Of a stretch of 64,000 nt of DNA, positions 32,379-40,939 are shown piece by piece. A program made the position numbers and the translations under genes. The stretch is from Spongisporangium articulatum. Its GTDB lineage: Bacteria > Actinomycetota > Actinomycetes > Actinomycetales > Kineosporiaceae. The DNA is taken from NCBI RefSeq assembly GCF_044465595.1, contig NZ_JBITLV010000003.1, positions 1 through 64,000 of the forward strand, written 5' to 3'. The number at the start of each line of letters is the position of its first letter. Positions within the stretch are counted from its first letter, which is position 1. The notes below the pieces were generated by a model, which saw only the letters and a list, made by a program, of their open reading frames with translations, was not told where the DNA came from and made no database searches.

Positions 32379-34249
32379 GCCGACAACCCTGCCTTCCGGG
32401 CAGCGGGCCGGGCGGGGCTCTCGCCCGGGAAGAAGAGGTCCCAGACCTCCTGCAGCACAGCGTGAAGCGCCGGTCCCGCGTCCTCGGCGGCTCCCGCCGT
32501 CCGCCACATGACGTGCCCGTCCGGTCGGACCAGGACCGCGCCGCGCGCGCCGACCTCGTAGAGCCGGACGAGGTCCTCGGCCCGGGTCGGGTCCTCGGGA
32601 TCGAGCCCGACGATGCGCACCGAGCGCCCCGGGGGGTAGCGCCCGTCGTCCGCCCGGGCGCCGAGCACCGCCCGCCAGCCCGGGGGGTCGGCGGTGAACA
32701 GGGTCATCCCCTGCGGGGCGAGGAGGTCGTGGGCGTCGCGGCCCGCTCCCCCGTGCCGGAGGCGGGCGTGCGGCAACCGGGCGCCCGGCCAGGTCGTCGG
32801 CCGGTACAGGACCACGTCGTCCACCGCGACCGGCTGCGGTCCCGGCTCGGTGCAGATCAACGGCCCGCCGTAGGCGTAGCCGAGCTCCAGACCGCTGGAG
32901 ACGAAGTGCTCGGCCTGGCCCATGATCTTGGCCGCGATCCGGTCGCGCACCTTCCGACCCCGCCGGCCCGTGGACGCCAGCACGGAGGTCTGGGCCTGGC
33001 CGGCGGCGATGACACCCGCCGCCACCCGACCCCCCACGGAGCGCGGCACCCGGGAGAAGACGGGGCCGGCGAAGACGCCGGTGGCCTTCTGCAGGATCTT
33101 GTTGGTCACCCCGATGTACCGGGTGACCTCGTCGAGCAGGAAGTGGTTGGCGGTGCTCTGCCGGGCGAACAGCTCGACCACGGGGCGCCGCTCGGGTTCG
33201 TAGGTGTCGAGCAGGGACTCCGACGCCGAGCCGTCGAGCACGGCGGCGAGCTTCCAGGCGAGGTTGTGCGCATCCTGGACGCCACTGTTGAGCCCGTACC
33301 CGCCCGTGTGCGGAAAGCGGTGCGCCGCATCGCCGGCGAGGAACACCGGCCCGCTCCGGAAATGCTCTGCCACCTGGGAATTCATCGTCCACAGACTGGT
33401 GGAGCGGATCGTGGTGGCCACGCCGTCGCCCAGGACCTTGGGCAGGGTGCGCTCCCAGTACCGGCGAGGCTGCCTGGCTATCGACTGCCCGGGGTGCAGG
33501 TAGGCCGTCATGAGGATGTAGTCGTCGTCGGCGTGGGCGATCATCACGCCACAGAAGCTGGGCTGGTAGATCCAGGTCAGCAGCGGGCGCACGGTTCCCG
33601 GCCGGTGCAGGCCGGGAGCGTGGAAGAAGACGCTGCCCATGGTGGCCAGCACGGGCCCGATCAGGTCGAAGCCCATCCGGTCACGGGTCCGGCTGTTGGC
33701 ACCGTCCGCCGAGACGGCGTACGGGGCGGCGAGTCTCGTGCTCGCGCCCGACGGCTCACCCACGGCCACCTCGACGGTCCCCTCCGGCGTCACGGTCAGG
33801 TCGGTGACCTCGTGGCCGAGCCGCAGATCGATCAGCGGCTCGGCCTGGACCGCCTCCCACAGCACCGGCATGAGCTGGTGCTGGCCGATGTGCGAGATCA
33901 GGAACGGGCTGCTCGCCTTGACCCGGGCGACCAGGTCCGGTTCCGACAGCAGGTCGATCTCGCCCAGCGGTTCGGCGTCCAGGCCGCCGCACCAGCGGAT
34001 GATGTTGACCTCCTCCTCGGGCGGGGCCAGCGCGGCGATCCGCGCGGCGAGCTCGGGCGAGGCGGAGTTCCAGATCTCGAAGGAGCGGGCGTTGACGACG
34101 TGCGCGGCCGGATGCGTCAACGGGGTCGTGCGCCGCTCGAGGACGATGCTGGCCACGCCCTGAGCCGCCAGGAGGAGGGCCAGGGTCGCGCCCGTGGGTC
34201 CCGCCCCGATCACCACGACCGGAGGCCCAGCCTGAACCGCCTCGGTCAC
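32375..34249 (-). CDS. FAD-dependent aromatic hydroxylase (second copy)
   Basis: 624 residues, class A flavin monooxygenase. VVVIGAGPTGATLALLLAAQ at about 10-29, SADGANSRTRDRMGF, and the segment GDAAHRFPHTGGYGLNSGVQ are diagnostic; about 100 residues longer than the copy at 21406-22944, with a complete C-terminal thioredoxin-like domain as in phenol and 2,4-dichlorophenol hydroxylases. Expected to add a hydroxyl group to a phenolic ring. GTG start at 34249 overlaps the VOC dioxygenase stop. Only distantly similar to the first copy, so not a recent duplication. Confidence 0.88.
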   Translation of the reverse strand: MTEAVQAGPPVVVIGAGPTGATLALLLAAQGVASIVLERRTTPLTHPAAHVVNARSFEIWNSASPELAARIAALAPPEEEVNIIRWCGGLDAEPLGEIDLLSEPDLVARVKASSPFLISHIGQHQLMPVLWEAVQAEPLIDLRLGHEVTDLTVTPEGTVEVAVGEPSGASTRLAAPYAVSADGANSRTRDRMGFDLIGPVLATMGSVFFHAPGLHRPGTVRPLLTWIYQPSFCGVMIAHADDDYILMTAYLHPGQSIARQPRRYWERTLPKVLGDGVATTIRSTSLWTMNSQVAEHFRSGPVFLAGDAAHRFPHTGGYGLNSGVQDAHNLAWKLAAVLDGSASESLLDTYEPERRPVVELFARQSTANHFLLDEVTRYIGVTNKILQKATGVFAGPVFSRVPRSVGGRVAAGVIAAGQAQTSVLASTGRRGRKVRDRIAAKIMGQAEHFVSSGLELGYAYGGPLICTEPGPQPVAVDDVVLYRPTTWPGARLPHARLRHGGAGRDAHDLLAPQGMTLFTADPPGWRAVLGARADDGRYPPGRSVRIVGLDPEDPTRAEDLVRLYEVGARGAVLVRPDGHVMWRTAGAAEDAGPALHAVLQEVWDLFFPGESPARPAARKAGLSA

Positions 34250-34893
34250 AGGGTCTTCCACGTGATGGTGCGCTTGTTGGCCCGCGGGGTGGTGCCGGGC
34301 CGGGTGCCGGCGCCGGGCCGCAGCAGCGTCGCGGGCTCGTCGCCCCGGATCAGCCGCTCCAGCAGGTAGTCGGGGTCGATCTCGACGCCGATCGGGTTCT
34401 GCGCGAACTCCGGGCTGCCGAAGAACTGTGCGGTCTCGGCCGCGGTCGCGAAGTTCTCCACCTGGAACTCCAGCCGGATGCCGTCCGGGTCCTCGTAGTA
34501 CAGGGACGTCGTCGGGCCGTGGTTGATCGTCCACACCGGCAGGATGCCGGCGCGCTTGAGCCGTTTGTAGGTCACCAGCAGATGCTCGATCGAGTGGTAT
34601 GTGAACGCGAGATGGTCCACCCCGTAGGCCTTCCGGCGGTACCGGGCGAACGGGAAGACGAAGCGCAGCACCTTGGGCACCTTGACCAGCGCGAGCCGGT
34701 GGCTCTCGTCGTCCCAGGTGAGGAAGGCGATCTGCTTGTCCTGGTGCACCACCTCGGCGCCGAAGACCTCGCCGTACCAGCGGATCATGGCCTCGGGGCG
34801 GGCGGTCTTCACGACGAAGTGGGCCAGCAGGTCGGGGACGAACTTCTGGTCCCGGTAGAAGGTCGTCGGCGCGTCGGGCTGTTCGGTGCTCAT
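34246..34893 (-). CDS. Single-module VOC dioxygenase
   Basis: 215 residues with one vicinal oxygen chelate unit and candidate metal triad His25 (LLAHFVVK), His94 (GVDHLAFTY) and Glu142 (IRLEFQVE). Shorter than two-domain extradiol enzymes, resembling one-module type I dioxygenases and glyoxalase-like proteins. A basic C-terminal tail (residues about 185-215) follows. Between a FAH gene and a flavin hydroxylase gene, so ring cleavage is the likely job; the tail and single module leave the reaction open. Confidence 0.8.
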   Translation of the reverse strand: MSTEQPDAPTTFYRDQKFVPDLLAHFVVKTARPEAMIRWYGEVFGAEVVHQDKQIAFLTWDDESHRLALVKVPKVLRFVFPFARYRRKAYGVDHLAFTYHSIEHLLVTYKRLKRAGILPVWTINHGPTTSLYYEDPDGIRLEFQVENFATAAETAQFFGSPEFAQNPIGVEIDPDYLLERLIRGDEPATLLRPGAGTRPGTTPRANKRTITWKTL

Positions 34894-34896
34894 CGG

Positions 34897-35874
34897 TCAG
34901 GCCTTTCCGGCGGGAGACGGTTCGGGGGCGGTGATGCGGTTGCGTTGCCGACCCAGGTCGATGCGACCGTCCCGGCTGCGGATGGTCGACTCCACGACGT
35001 CACCGGGCTGCAGGTACGGCTTGGAGAGGTTGGTCCGGACGAACGCCGACCACAGGCGGTCCTCGGGGAGCAGGGCACGGGCCAGGCGGTGCACGATCGG
35101 GTGGGGCGCCTTCGCGACGACCCCGTGCGGCGTGCCGGTCAGGAGCAGGTCGCCCGGGTCGAGGTTGGCGAACGTGCTGAGTTCGGTGAGGGTCTCGGCC
35201 GGCCGGTACACGAGGTTGCGGGTGTTGTCCTCCTGGCGGACCTGCCCGTTGACCTCCAGGCGGAGGTCCAGGTCGTCGAGCAGGCCGACGGTGTCGGCGC
35301 CCAGGACGGCCAGGTAGGGCCCCACCGGGCAGAACCCGCGGTAGCTCTTGCCTTTCAGGTACTGCCCCTGCGGCAGCTGGACGTCGCGGGCCGACAGGTC
35401 GTTGGCGATGACGACGCCGTAGACGTACTCGTGCAGGTTGGCGTCGGTGACCTCCACGGGCGCGTCGATGCGCTTGCCGATGACCAGGGCCAGCTCGATC
35501 TCGAAGTCGAGCAGGCGGACGTGGCCGGGCCGCACGACCGGATCGAGGGGGCCGGTCACGGCGGCGTCGGTCTTGTCGAAGAAGAGGTTGAAGGCGCGGT
35601 GATCGGGATCCAGGCCCGACTCGATGGCGTGCTGCCGGTAGTTCACCCCCTGGCACAGGACCCGGCAGGGCAGGGTCGTGGGCGCCAGGAGGGTCACCTC
35701 GTCCAGGCCCAGCCGCCGGTCCGACAGCTTGGCCGCCAGGACGTCGCGGCCCTCGGCCTCGATCAGCTCCGGCAGCGTCGCGTACCGCTCCCGGAACGGG
35801 ACGATTCCGCCGTCCACGACCAGCCCGAAGTCGACGGAGCCGGCCTGGTGGAACCTGGCGAGGTGCGGTACCAC
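34897..35874 (-). CDS. Fumarylacetoacetate hydrolase-family enzyme (second copy)
   Basis: 325 residues. Metal signature LDFEIELALVIGK, NDLSARDVQ and LLTGTPHGV as in FAH enzymes. I place the start at GTG 35874 because GGAGGC lies five bases upstream and the protein then begins MVPHLARFHQ, as family members do; two longer in-frame starts (35886, 35922) have no ribosome site. First gene of the second cassette (FAH, VOC, FMO, DoxX), three bases before the VOC start. It should process the ring-fission product. Confidence 0.85.
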   Translation of the reverse strand: MVPHLARFHQAGSVDFGLVVDGGIVPFRERYATLPELIEAEGRDVLAAKLSDRRLGLDEVTLLAPTTLPCRVLCQGVNYRQHAIESGLDPDHRAFNLFFDKTDAAVTGPLDPVVRPGHVRLLDFEIELALVIGKRIDAPVEVTDANLHEYVYGVVIANDLSARDVQLPQGQYLKGKSYRGFCPVGPYLAVLGADTVGLLDDLDLRLEVNGQVRQEDNTRNLVYRPAETLTELSTFANLDPGDLLLTGTPHGVVAKAPHPIVHRLARALLPEDRLWSAFVRTNLSKPYLQPGDVVESTIRSRDGRIDLGRQRNRITAPEPSPAGKA

Positions 35875-36009
35875 GAGAGCCTCCATCGGCCGGGGTGCGG
35901 GGTCGTACGCCCACAGGCGCACGCATCCAGCAAACGCCGAAGGGGCCGGCCAGCGCTTGGGCTCGACCCCAGAGACTGACGCCGCCGTTGGTTCAGGAGC
36001 CAGGTCCCG

Positions 36010-37308
36010 CTACGTCGCCGGGCCTTCCGTGACCAGGTCGTCGAACTCGGCCGCGAGGGCGAGCGCGGCCTGCAACGGCATCCGCCGCTGTGCGACGTCC
36101 AGGCCGCGCAGCTGCTCGGCTCGGTGCACGCGGTAGGAGACGGTGTTGCGGGCGACCTGAAGGCGGGCGGCGGCCTCGGTGAGGCTGCGCTCGACGTCCA
36201 GGTAGCACTTCAGGGTGGCCCGCAGAGTGGCCGTGGCCGGCCCCGGCCCGGCGAGGGCGCCCAGTTCGCGGCGCACGAACTCGCGGGCGAGCTCGGGCTG
36301 CTGCAGGAGCAGGACGAGGACGTCGACGTCCTCGTAGCGGAACAGGCGACGGCCGGACGTCGAGCGCTCGCCCACCGCGGCTGCCTCGACCGCCTCGAGG
36401 TGGCTGCGCCGGAAGCCCTCGACCCCGGCCCGGCCGGGCAGGCCCGCAGCCACCTTCACCCCCGCGGGTGGGGGCGGCCACTCGTCCCGGCGGGTCGTGT
36501 CGGGCGCGCTCAGCCCCGACCCCCAGGCCCACACGCGACGACGTCCCACCGGCAGCACCAGGCTGGCGGTGCAGCCCTGGGCCCGCAGCAGGTCCTCGGC
36601 CAGGCGAGGCAACTCGCGGGGATCCGCCTCCTCGGCCTCGACCCACAGGATCAGGGCGGTGTGCTGGCGGGAGAGGTCGTAGCCGAGCGTCCGGGACGAC
36701 CTGGACGGGGTCACCGGTTCCCCCGCGACGATCTCCCGCACCAGTTCCTGGCGTACCGCCGACGAACTGGTCAGCCACGCCTTCTGGGCCTGGGCGAACT
36801 CGCGGCTCAGGGCGGCGGCCGCCTGCTCGGCGGCGCCGAAGATCAGGTCCAGGACCCACCGGGTCTGGGCGAACCGTTCCGGCTCGGGCACCACGTCCTG
36901 GACGGCGGCCACGGCCGCCCGCGCGGCGAAGGACTGCGCCACCTGGATGCTGCGCAGCATCTCCTCCATCCCGATGCCACGCCCGACCAGCTCGGCCGGG
37001 CCCTGCAGCAGCTGGGCCGCCACCCAGGCCGGCGGCTGTCCGCCGGCCACCGTGGCCAGCGCCCCGACGGCCACCGACTCGCACCCGGTGCGGATCTCCT
37101 GGACGACGCCCTCGACCGCCAACGTCGGCAGCTCCTCGAGAATGCGGGCGGCCATCCCCTGACCGAGTTCCACCGCCCAGGCCACCGCCCGCGGGCCGAC
37201 CTCCTCGACCAGTCCGGTCAGAACCCCCGGAGGCAGCAGGGAATCGTCGACGGCGGCGGGGTCGCGCGGGGACAGCCGGTCGAGCCAGCTCGAGGGACCG
37301 GAATTCAT
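36010..37308 (-). CDS. PucR-family transcription regulator
   Basis: 432 residues. Long N-terminal helical ligand domain, a central degenerate GGDEF/CdaR-like region (about 230-330), and a C-terminal HTH_30: LKCYLDVERSLTEAAARLQV then ARNTVSYRVHRAEQL. PucR/CdaR proteins sense small metabolites and activate catabolic genes. Its ATG overlaps the stop of the AceE-like gene, so the regulator is cotranscribed with, and probably controls, that enzyme. The longer open frame reading back to 39549 is antisense-like and rejected. Confidence 0.85.
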   Translation of the reverse strand: MNSGPSSWLDRLSPRDPAAVDDSLLPPGVLTGLVEEVGPRAVAWAVELGQGMAARILEELPTLAVEGVVQEIRTGCESVAVGALATVAGGQPPAWVAAQLLQGPAELVGRGIGMEEMLRSIQVAQSFAARAAVAAVQDVVPEPERFAQTRWVLDLIFGAAEQAAAALSREFAQAQKAWLTSSSAVRQELVREIVAGEPVTPSRSSRTLGYDLSRQHTALILWVEAEEADPRELPRLAEDLLRAQGCTASLVLPVGRRRVWAWGSGLSAPDTTRRDEWPPPPAGVKVAAGLPGRAGVEGFRRSHLEAVEAAAVGERSTSGRRLFRYEDVDVLVLLLQQPELAREFVRRELGALAGPGPATATLRATLKCYLDVERSLTEAAARLQVARNTVSYRVHRAEQLRGLDVAQRRMPLQAALALAAEFDDLVTEGPAT

Positions 37309-39623
37309 CGGCCCAGGAGCGTGAGGGCGGTGGCCGTGATCGCCGTCGTGTCGATGCCGTGCAGGGCGTACGCGTCGGACAGGTCCGAGGACTGGCCGAA
37401 CTCGGTGACGCCCAGGCACCGGATCCGGTCGCCGCGGACCCCGGCCAGGAAGGCCAGGGTGTGCGGGTGGCCGTCCAGCACCGTGACCAGGGGGGCCGGG
37501 TGCTCGCGGGGGAACAGGTCGTGGACGACGCCCCCACCAGCCTGGAAGGAGCGGAAGACCAGGTCGGGGCTGGTCAGGCAGACCACGCCGGCCCGCACCC
37601 CCTCGGCGGCCAGCAGGTCGGCGGCGGCCAGCACCTCGGGCATGATCGCGCCGACGCCCACCAGGGTGACGTCGTCCGGGGCCGGCTGATGTGCGGCAGG
37701 CATCCGGTACCCGCCGGCGACGGCCTGGCGCCGGCGACGTTCGCGCAGTTCGGGCCCCTCCGGGACGCGGGCCAGGGCCGGGTCGACGGCCCGGGTGGAC
37801 AGCCGGAAGTACGCGGACGTCCCGCCGGGGACGCCGACCTGGTCCATGGCGTGCAACAGGCACCACTCGAGGTCCTCGGCGAAGGCGGGCTCCCAGGCCA
37901 CGCAGCCGGGCTGTTCCAGACCGATCGAAGGTGTCGTGATCGACTGGTGGGCGCCACCTTCCGGCGCCAGGGTCACGCCGGAGGGAGTGCCGACGAGGAT
38001 CGACTGGCCGCCCGCGTAGATGCCGTACGACCAGGGCTCCAGGGCCCGGCCGACGAAGGGGTCGTACAGCGTGGCGATGGGGATCAGACGCTGCCCCCAG
38101 CGGTTCCAGGTGGCGCCCAGCTCGCCGAGCAGGCTGACGAGGTTGACCTCGGCGATGCCCAGCTCGATGTGTTGCCCGCCGAGGCCTTCCGACCAGCGCA
38201 GGGTGCGCTGGGCGTCGTCGGCGAACCAGTCGTGCCGCTCGGCCACGGACCACACGCCGGTCTTGTTGATCCATCCGCCCAGGTTGGTCGACGACGCCAC
38301 GTCCGGACTCGTGGTGACCACGTGGGCGGCCAGATCGGGGGCGTCGCGGGGCAGGTCGGCGAGGACCCGCCCGAGGACCGACTGGGTCGAGACCGGCTTG
38401 CGGTAGGGGTGGCCCAGGGCCGCCGGGATCGCGATCCGCGGCGGCGGCGCCGGCGGTGTGCGACGCAGGTCCTGCCCGCGCCGCTCGCACAACCGGCCCG
38501 CGGGGCTGTCGGGCGGGAACGGCTGCCAGGGCTGCTGGACGTCGGCCCCGCACCGCACGGCCAGGTCCGCCAGCTGGGCCTCGGTGAGCAGCGCCGAGTG
38601 GTTGTTCGGGTGCCCCTCGATCGGAAGCCCACGGCCCTTGACCGTGTAGGCGAAGACGACCGTGGGCCGGTCCGTGGCGACCGATCCGAAGGCGTCGACC
38701 AGCAGCCCGAGGTCGTGCCCGCCGAGGTCCCGGACCGCCGCGGCGAGGTCGTCCGCGGGCAGCGACTCGACGAGCTCCCGCAGCCCGGGGTCCGGCATCC
38801 CGTCGGCGCCGGCCAGGAGTCGCTGCGAGACCTCGGCGGGGGCGACCCGCAGCATCCGCTGGTACTCCTCGTTCGGCATCGACTCCAGCCGGTGTCTCAG
38901 GGCCGCCCCGCCGGGCCGGTCGAACAGCGCCGACACCGACCGGCCCCACTTCAGGGTGATCACCTCCCAGCCGGCCGCCGCGAACATCCCCTGCAGCCGG
39001 TCGATCTGGATGTCGGGCACGACCCGGTCCAGCGACTGCCGGTTCAGGTCCACCACCCACAGCAGCTCCCCCAGTCGGGACACCTGCGGGTCGGCCACGG
39101 CCTCCCAAACGGCTCCCTCGTCGAGCTCGGCGTCCCCCAGGAGGGAGATGAACCGGCCGGCCTCGGGCGTGTCGGCGCGGTGTGAGCGCAGGTAGCGGTG
39201 ACTCAGGGCCGCCCAGACCGGCGCCGTGGCCCCGATCCCCACCGAGCCGGTCGAGAAGTCCACGGTGTCGGGGTCTTTCAGGCGGGATGGGTAGGACTGC
39301 AGCCCACCCTTCGCCCGCAACGTCGACAGGTGGGCCTCGTCGAGGTCGCCCAGGAGGTAGTTCACCGCATGCAGGACCGGAGACGCGTGCGGCTTCACCG
39401 AGACCCGGTCGGCCGCGGTCAGCTCCTGGAACCACAGGGCCACCATGATGTCGACCATCGAGGCCGACGACGCCTGATGCCCACCCACCTTCAACCCGCT
39501 GGAGGGGCGGCCATGGTTGGCGGCGTCCACGATCGCCGTGGACAGCCACAGGACCCGCCGGGACACCTCCCGCAGCGTGGCCAGGTCCACCGGTCGGGTC
39601 GCGATTCCGTCGATCAGGGACAT
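37305..39623 (-). CDS. AceE/transketolase-like thiamine diphosphate enzyme
   Basis: 772 residues. Thiamine diphosphate/Mg motif GDAELDEGAVWEAVADPQVS followed by VVDLNRQSLD, which parallels the GDGEMDE...NLQRLD of homodimeric 2-oxoacid dehydrogenase E1 (AceE). Early GLKVGGHQASSAS and STGSVGIGATAP motifs and a C-terminal transketolase domain complete it. E. coli AceE has 887 residues, so this is shorter, and no E2 or E3 gene is near. It could be a stand-alone transketolase or 2-oxoacid decarboxylating enzyme. ATG at 39623 with GGAG upstream; followed by its PucR regulator. Confidence 0.8.
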   Translation of the reverse strand: MSLIDGIATRPVDLATLREVSRRVLWLSTAIVDAANHGRPSSGLKVGGHQASSASMVDIMVALWFQELTAADRVSVKPHASPVLHAVNYLLGDLDEAHLSTLRAKGGLQSYPSRLKDPDTVDFSTGSVGIGATAPVWAALSHRYLRSHRADTPEAGRFISLLGDAELDEGAVWEAVADPQVSRLGELLWVVDLNRQSLDRVVPDIQIDRLQGMFAAAGWEVITLKWGRSVSALFDRPGGAALRHRLESMPNEEYQRMLRVAPAEVSQRLLAGADGMPDPGLRELVESLPADDLAAAVRDLGGHDLGLLVDAFGSVATDRPTVVFAYTVKGRGLPIEGHPNNHSALLTEAQLADLAVRCGADVQQPWQPFPPDSPAGRLCERRGQDLRRTPPAPPPRIAIPAALGHPYRKPVSTQSVLGRVLADLPRDAPDLAAHVVTTSPDVASSTNLGGWINKTGVWSVAERHDWFADDAQRTLRWSEGLGGQHIELGIAEVNLVSLLGELGATWNRWGQRLIPIATLYDPFVGRALEPWSYGIYAGGQSILVGTPSGVTLAPEGGAHQSITTPSIGLEQPGCVAWEPAFAEDLEWCLLHAMDQVGVPGGTSAYFRLSTRAVDPALARVPEGPELRERRRRQAVAGGYRMPAAHQPAPDDVTLVGVGAIMPEVLAAADLLAAEGVRAGVVCLTSPDLVFRSFQAGGGVVHDLFPREHPAPLVTVLDGHPHTLAFLAGVRGDRIRCLGVTEFGQSSDLSDAYALHGIDTTAITATALTLLGR

Positions 39624-39685
39624 TCCGGCTCCATCCGGGGCGGGCTTCCGGTGGGCCGCCCCGCCGAGGGACTCTAGGAGAATCC

Positions 39686-39700
39686 TTGACTGTCAGTCAA
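39686..39700. promoter_or_regulatory. TTGACTG-T-CAGTCAA inverted repeat
   Basis: Perfect 7-bp arms around one base, 63 bp before the AceE-like start and covering the stop codon (39697-39699) of the upstream nitroreductase gene. It could be an operator for the PucR regulator or a short terminator; TTGACT may also be a -35 element on either strand. Confidence 0.45.
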
Positions 39701-40173
39701 CGACATGAAGTCAGCCTGACGAACGCCAGGTCGAACCGGCGGACGGCCCCCTCCAGTTCCGCCGGTTCGGGCACCTGTTCCGGATGGAAGGTCAGGCCGA
39801 CCAGTCGTTGGGTGGCGTGCAGCCCGTCCCGGCGCACGAGCTCGAGGATCGTGGCGGCGACCGAGCGCGGGTCCTCGTCGACCTCGGCGTGCATGGTGCG
39901 GCAACGGCCCTGCAGGGTGACCTGGACCTCGGCGCCACCGCGCAGGTTCGCACGCCAGGTGTGCTGGGTGACGACGAGCAGTTCGTCGCCGAACCGGTGG
40001 TAGGTGACGGGGATGTCCAGCGTGCGGCCGCTGCGACGGCCGGTGACGTGCAGGATCAGCAGGGCGTCGTCCAGCGGTGCGTGCGCCCGCGAGCGCAGGG
40101 CGGCCCGCACGACCGGGTTGATCAGATCGATCAGGTGCTGCGGGGGGACGTGCCGGGTGATCGTGGTCTCCAT
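39697..40173 (-). CDS. Deazaflavin-type nitroreductase (DDN-like)
   Basis: 158 residues of the split beta-barrel F420-dependent/quinone reductase (DDN, Rv3547-like) group. Motif region LLILHVTGRRSGRTLDIPVT, YHRFGDELLVV, then LRGGAEVQVTLQGR, matches the family. Such proteins reduce quinones or nitro compounds with F420H2, or related flavins. Divergent from a DoxX-like gene; a DosR-like box lies 58 bp upstream of its start, and several nitroreductases belong to the mycobacterial DosR regulon. ATG at 40173; ribosome site weak. Confidence 0.82.
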   Translation of the reverse strand: METTITRHVPPQHLIDLINPVVRAALRSRAHAPLDDALLILHVTGRRSGRTLDIPVTYHRFGDELLVVTQHTWRANLRGGAEVQVTLQGRCRTMHAEVDEDPRSVAATILELVRRDGLHATQRLVGLTFHPEQVPEPAELEGAVRRFDLAFVRLTSCR

Positions 40174-40230
40174 CCGACCACCGTGGCCTCGCCGGGCCCC
40201 GGAGGGCACGGTCGCACGACTCGCGACGCA

Positions 40231-40244
40231 CGGACCAAGGTCCC
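40231..40244. promoter_or_regulatory. DosR/DevR-like box 1 (nitroreductase/DoxX)
   Basis: CGGACCAAGGTCCC, differing in one base from a perfect GGGACC...GGTCCC palindrome and matching the mycobacterial DosR core (GGGACTWWAGTCCC) in spacing and half-sites. It lies 58 bp before the nitroreductase start and 89 bp before the DoxX-like start, in a divergent gap. Confidence 0.6.
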
Positions 40245-40332
40245 GGGCCGGTCGTGCTCGCAGACCCTGTCGCCCCACCCCCGGGCCGCCGGAACGTGGG
40301 TAGCACCAGCGATCCTCGGTCAAGGAGTCACC

Positions 40333-40917
40333 ATGGCACTCACCGTTCCCCGCCGTCGCCACCCCCACGAGCCCTCCCTCACGGTCGAGGTCTCCGGCCC
40401 GTCGGCCGTCGTCCACGACCGGACGCCACGCGCCCGTGCGCTGCACTACGTCCTCGCCGCCGTGCGGATCAGCCTCGGCTGGGTCTTCCTGTGGGCGTTC
40501 CTGGACAAGACCTTCGGCCTGGGCCACGAGACCACCTCGGCGCAGGCGTGGGTCAACGGCGGGTCGCCGACGGAGGGCTTCCTGGCCCACGCGGCCACGG
40601 GACCGTTCACCGACCTGTACCACTCCATCGCGGGCGACGCCTGGGCGGACTGGCTGTTCATGATCGGCCTGCTGGGCATCGGGGTCGCGTTGATCGCCGG
40701 CGTCGCGATGCGCATCGCCGCGGCCGGCGGCGCGCTCCTGCTCGTCATGATGTGGACCGTCGTCCTGCCCCCGGAGAACAACGTCTTCATGGACGACCAC
40801 CTGATCTACGCCGGGCTGCTCGTCGCCCTGGCCCTGGCCGGCGCGGAGGACACGGTCGGTCTGGGCCGGCTCTGGCGGCGACTGCCGGTCGTACGCGACT
40901 TCCCGGTCCTCCACTGA
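40333..40917 (+). CDS. DoxX-family membrane protein
   Basis: 194 residues: polar N-terminal tail of about 40, then four membrane helices (about 43-63, 90-100 re-entrant, 115-135, 136-150, 158-172). RISLGWVFLWAFLDKTFGLG and the following TxxxxAW region fit the DoxX/TQO small-subunit-like family. Function is not established; often found with redox and stress genes. ATG at 40333 with AAGGAG upstream. Shares a divergent promoter region and a DosR-like box with the nitroreductase; ends 23 bp from the convergent phosphoketolase. Confidence 0.85.
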   Translation: MALTVPRRRHPHEPSLTVEVSGPSAVVHDRTPRARALHYVLAAVRISLGWVFLWAFLDKTFGLGHETTSAQAWVNGGSPTEGFLAHAATGPFTDLYHSIAGDAWADWLFMIGLLGIGVALIAGVAMRIAAAGGALLLVMMWTVVLPPENNVFMDDHLIYAGLLVALALAGAEDTVGLGRLWRRLPVVRDFPVLH

Positions 40918-40939
40918 GACAGGCGGTTCCGCGACAGGC

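Noticed and set aside
35990..36010. CCAGGTCCCGC as another DosR-like half-site
   Set aside because: Lacks the W before AGGTCCC, has no second half, and lies at the 3' end of the PucR gene, not at a promoter.
36010..39549. 1179-codon reverse frame
   Set aside because: The region upstream of 37308 is a shifted frame of the AceE-like gene; the PucR protein with its own ATG explains the end.
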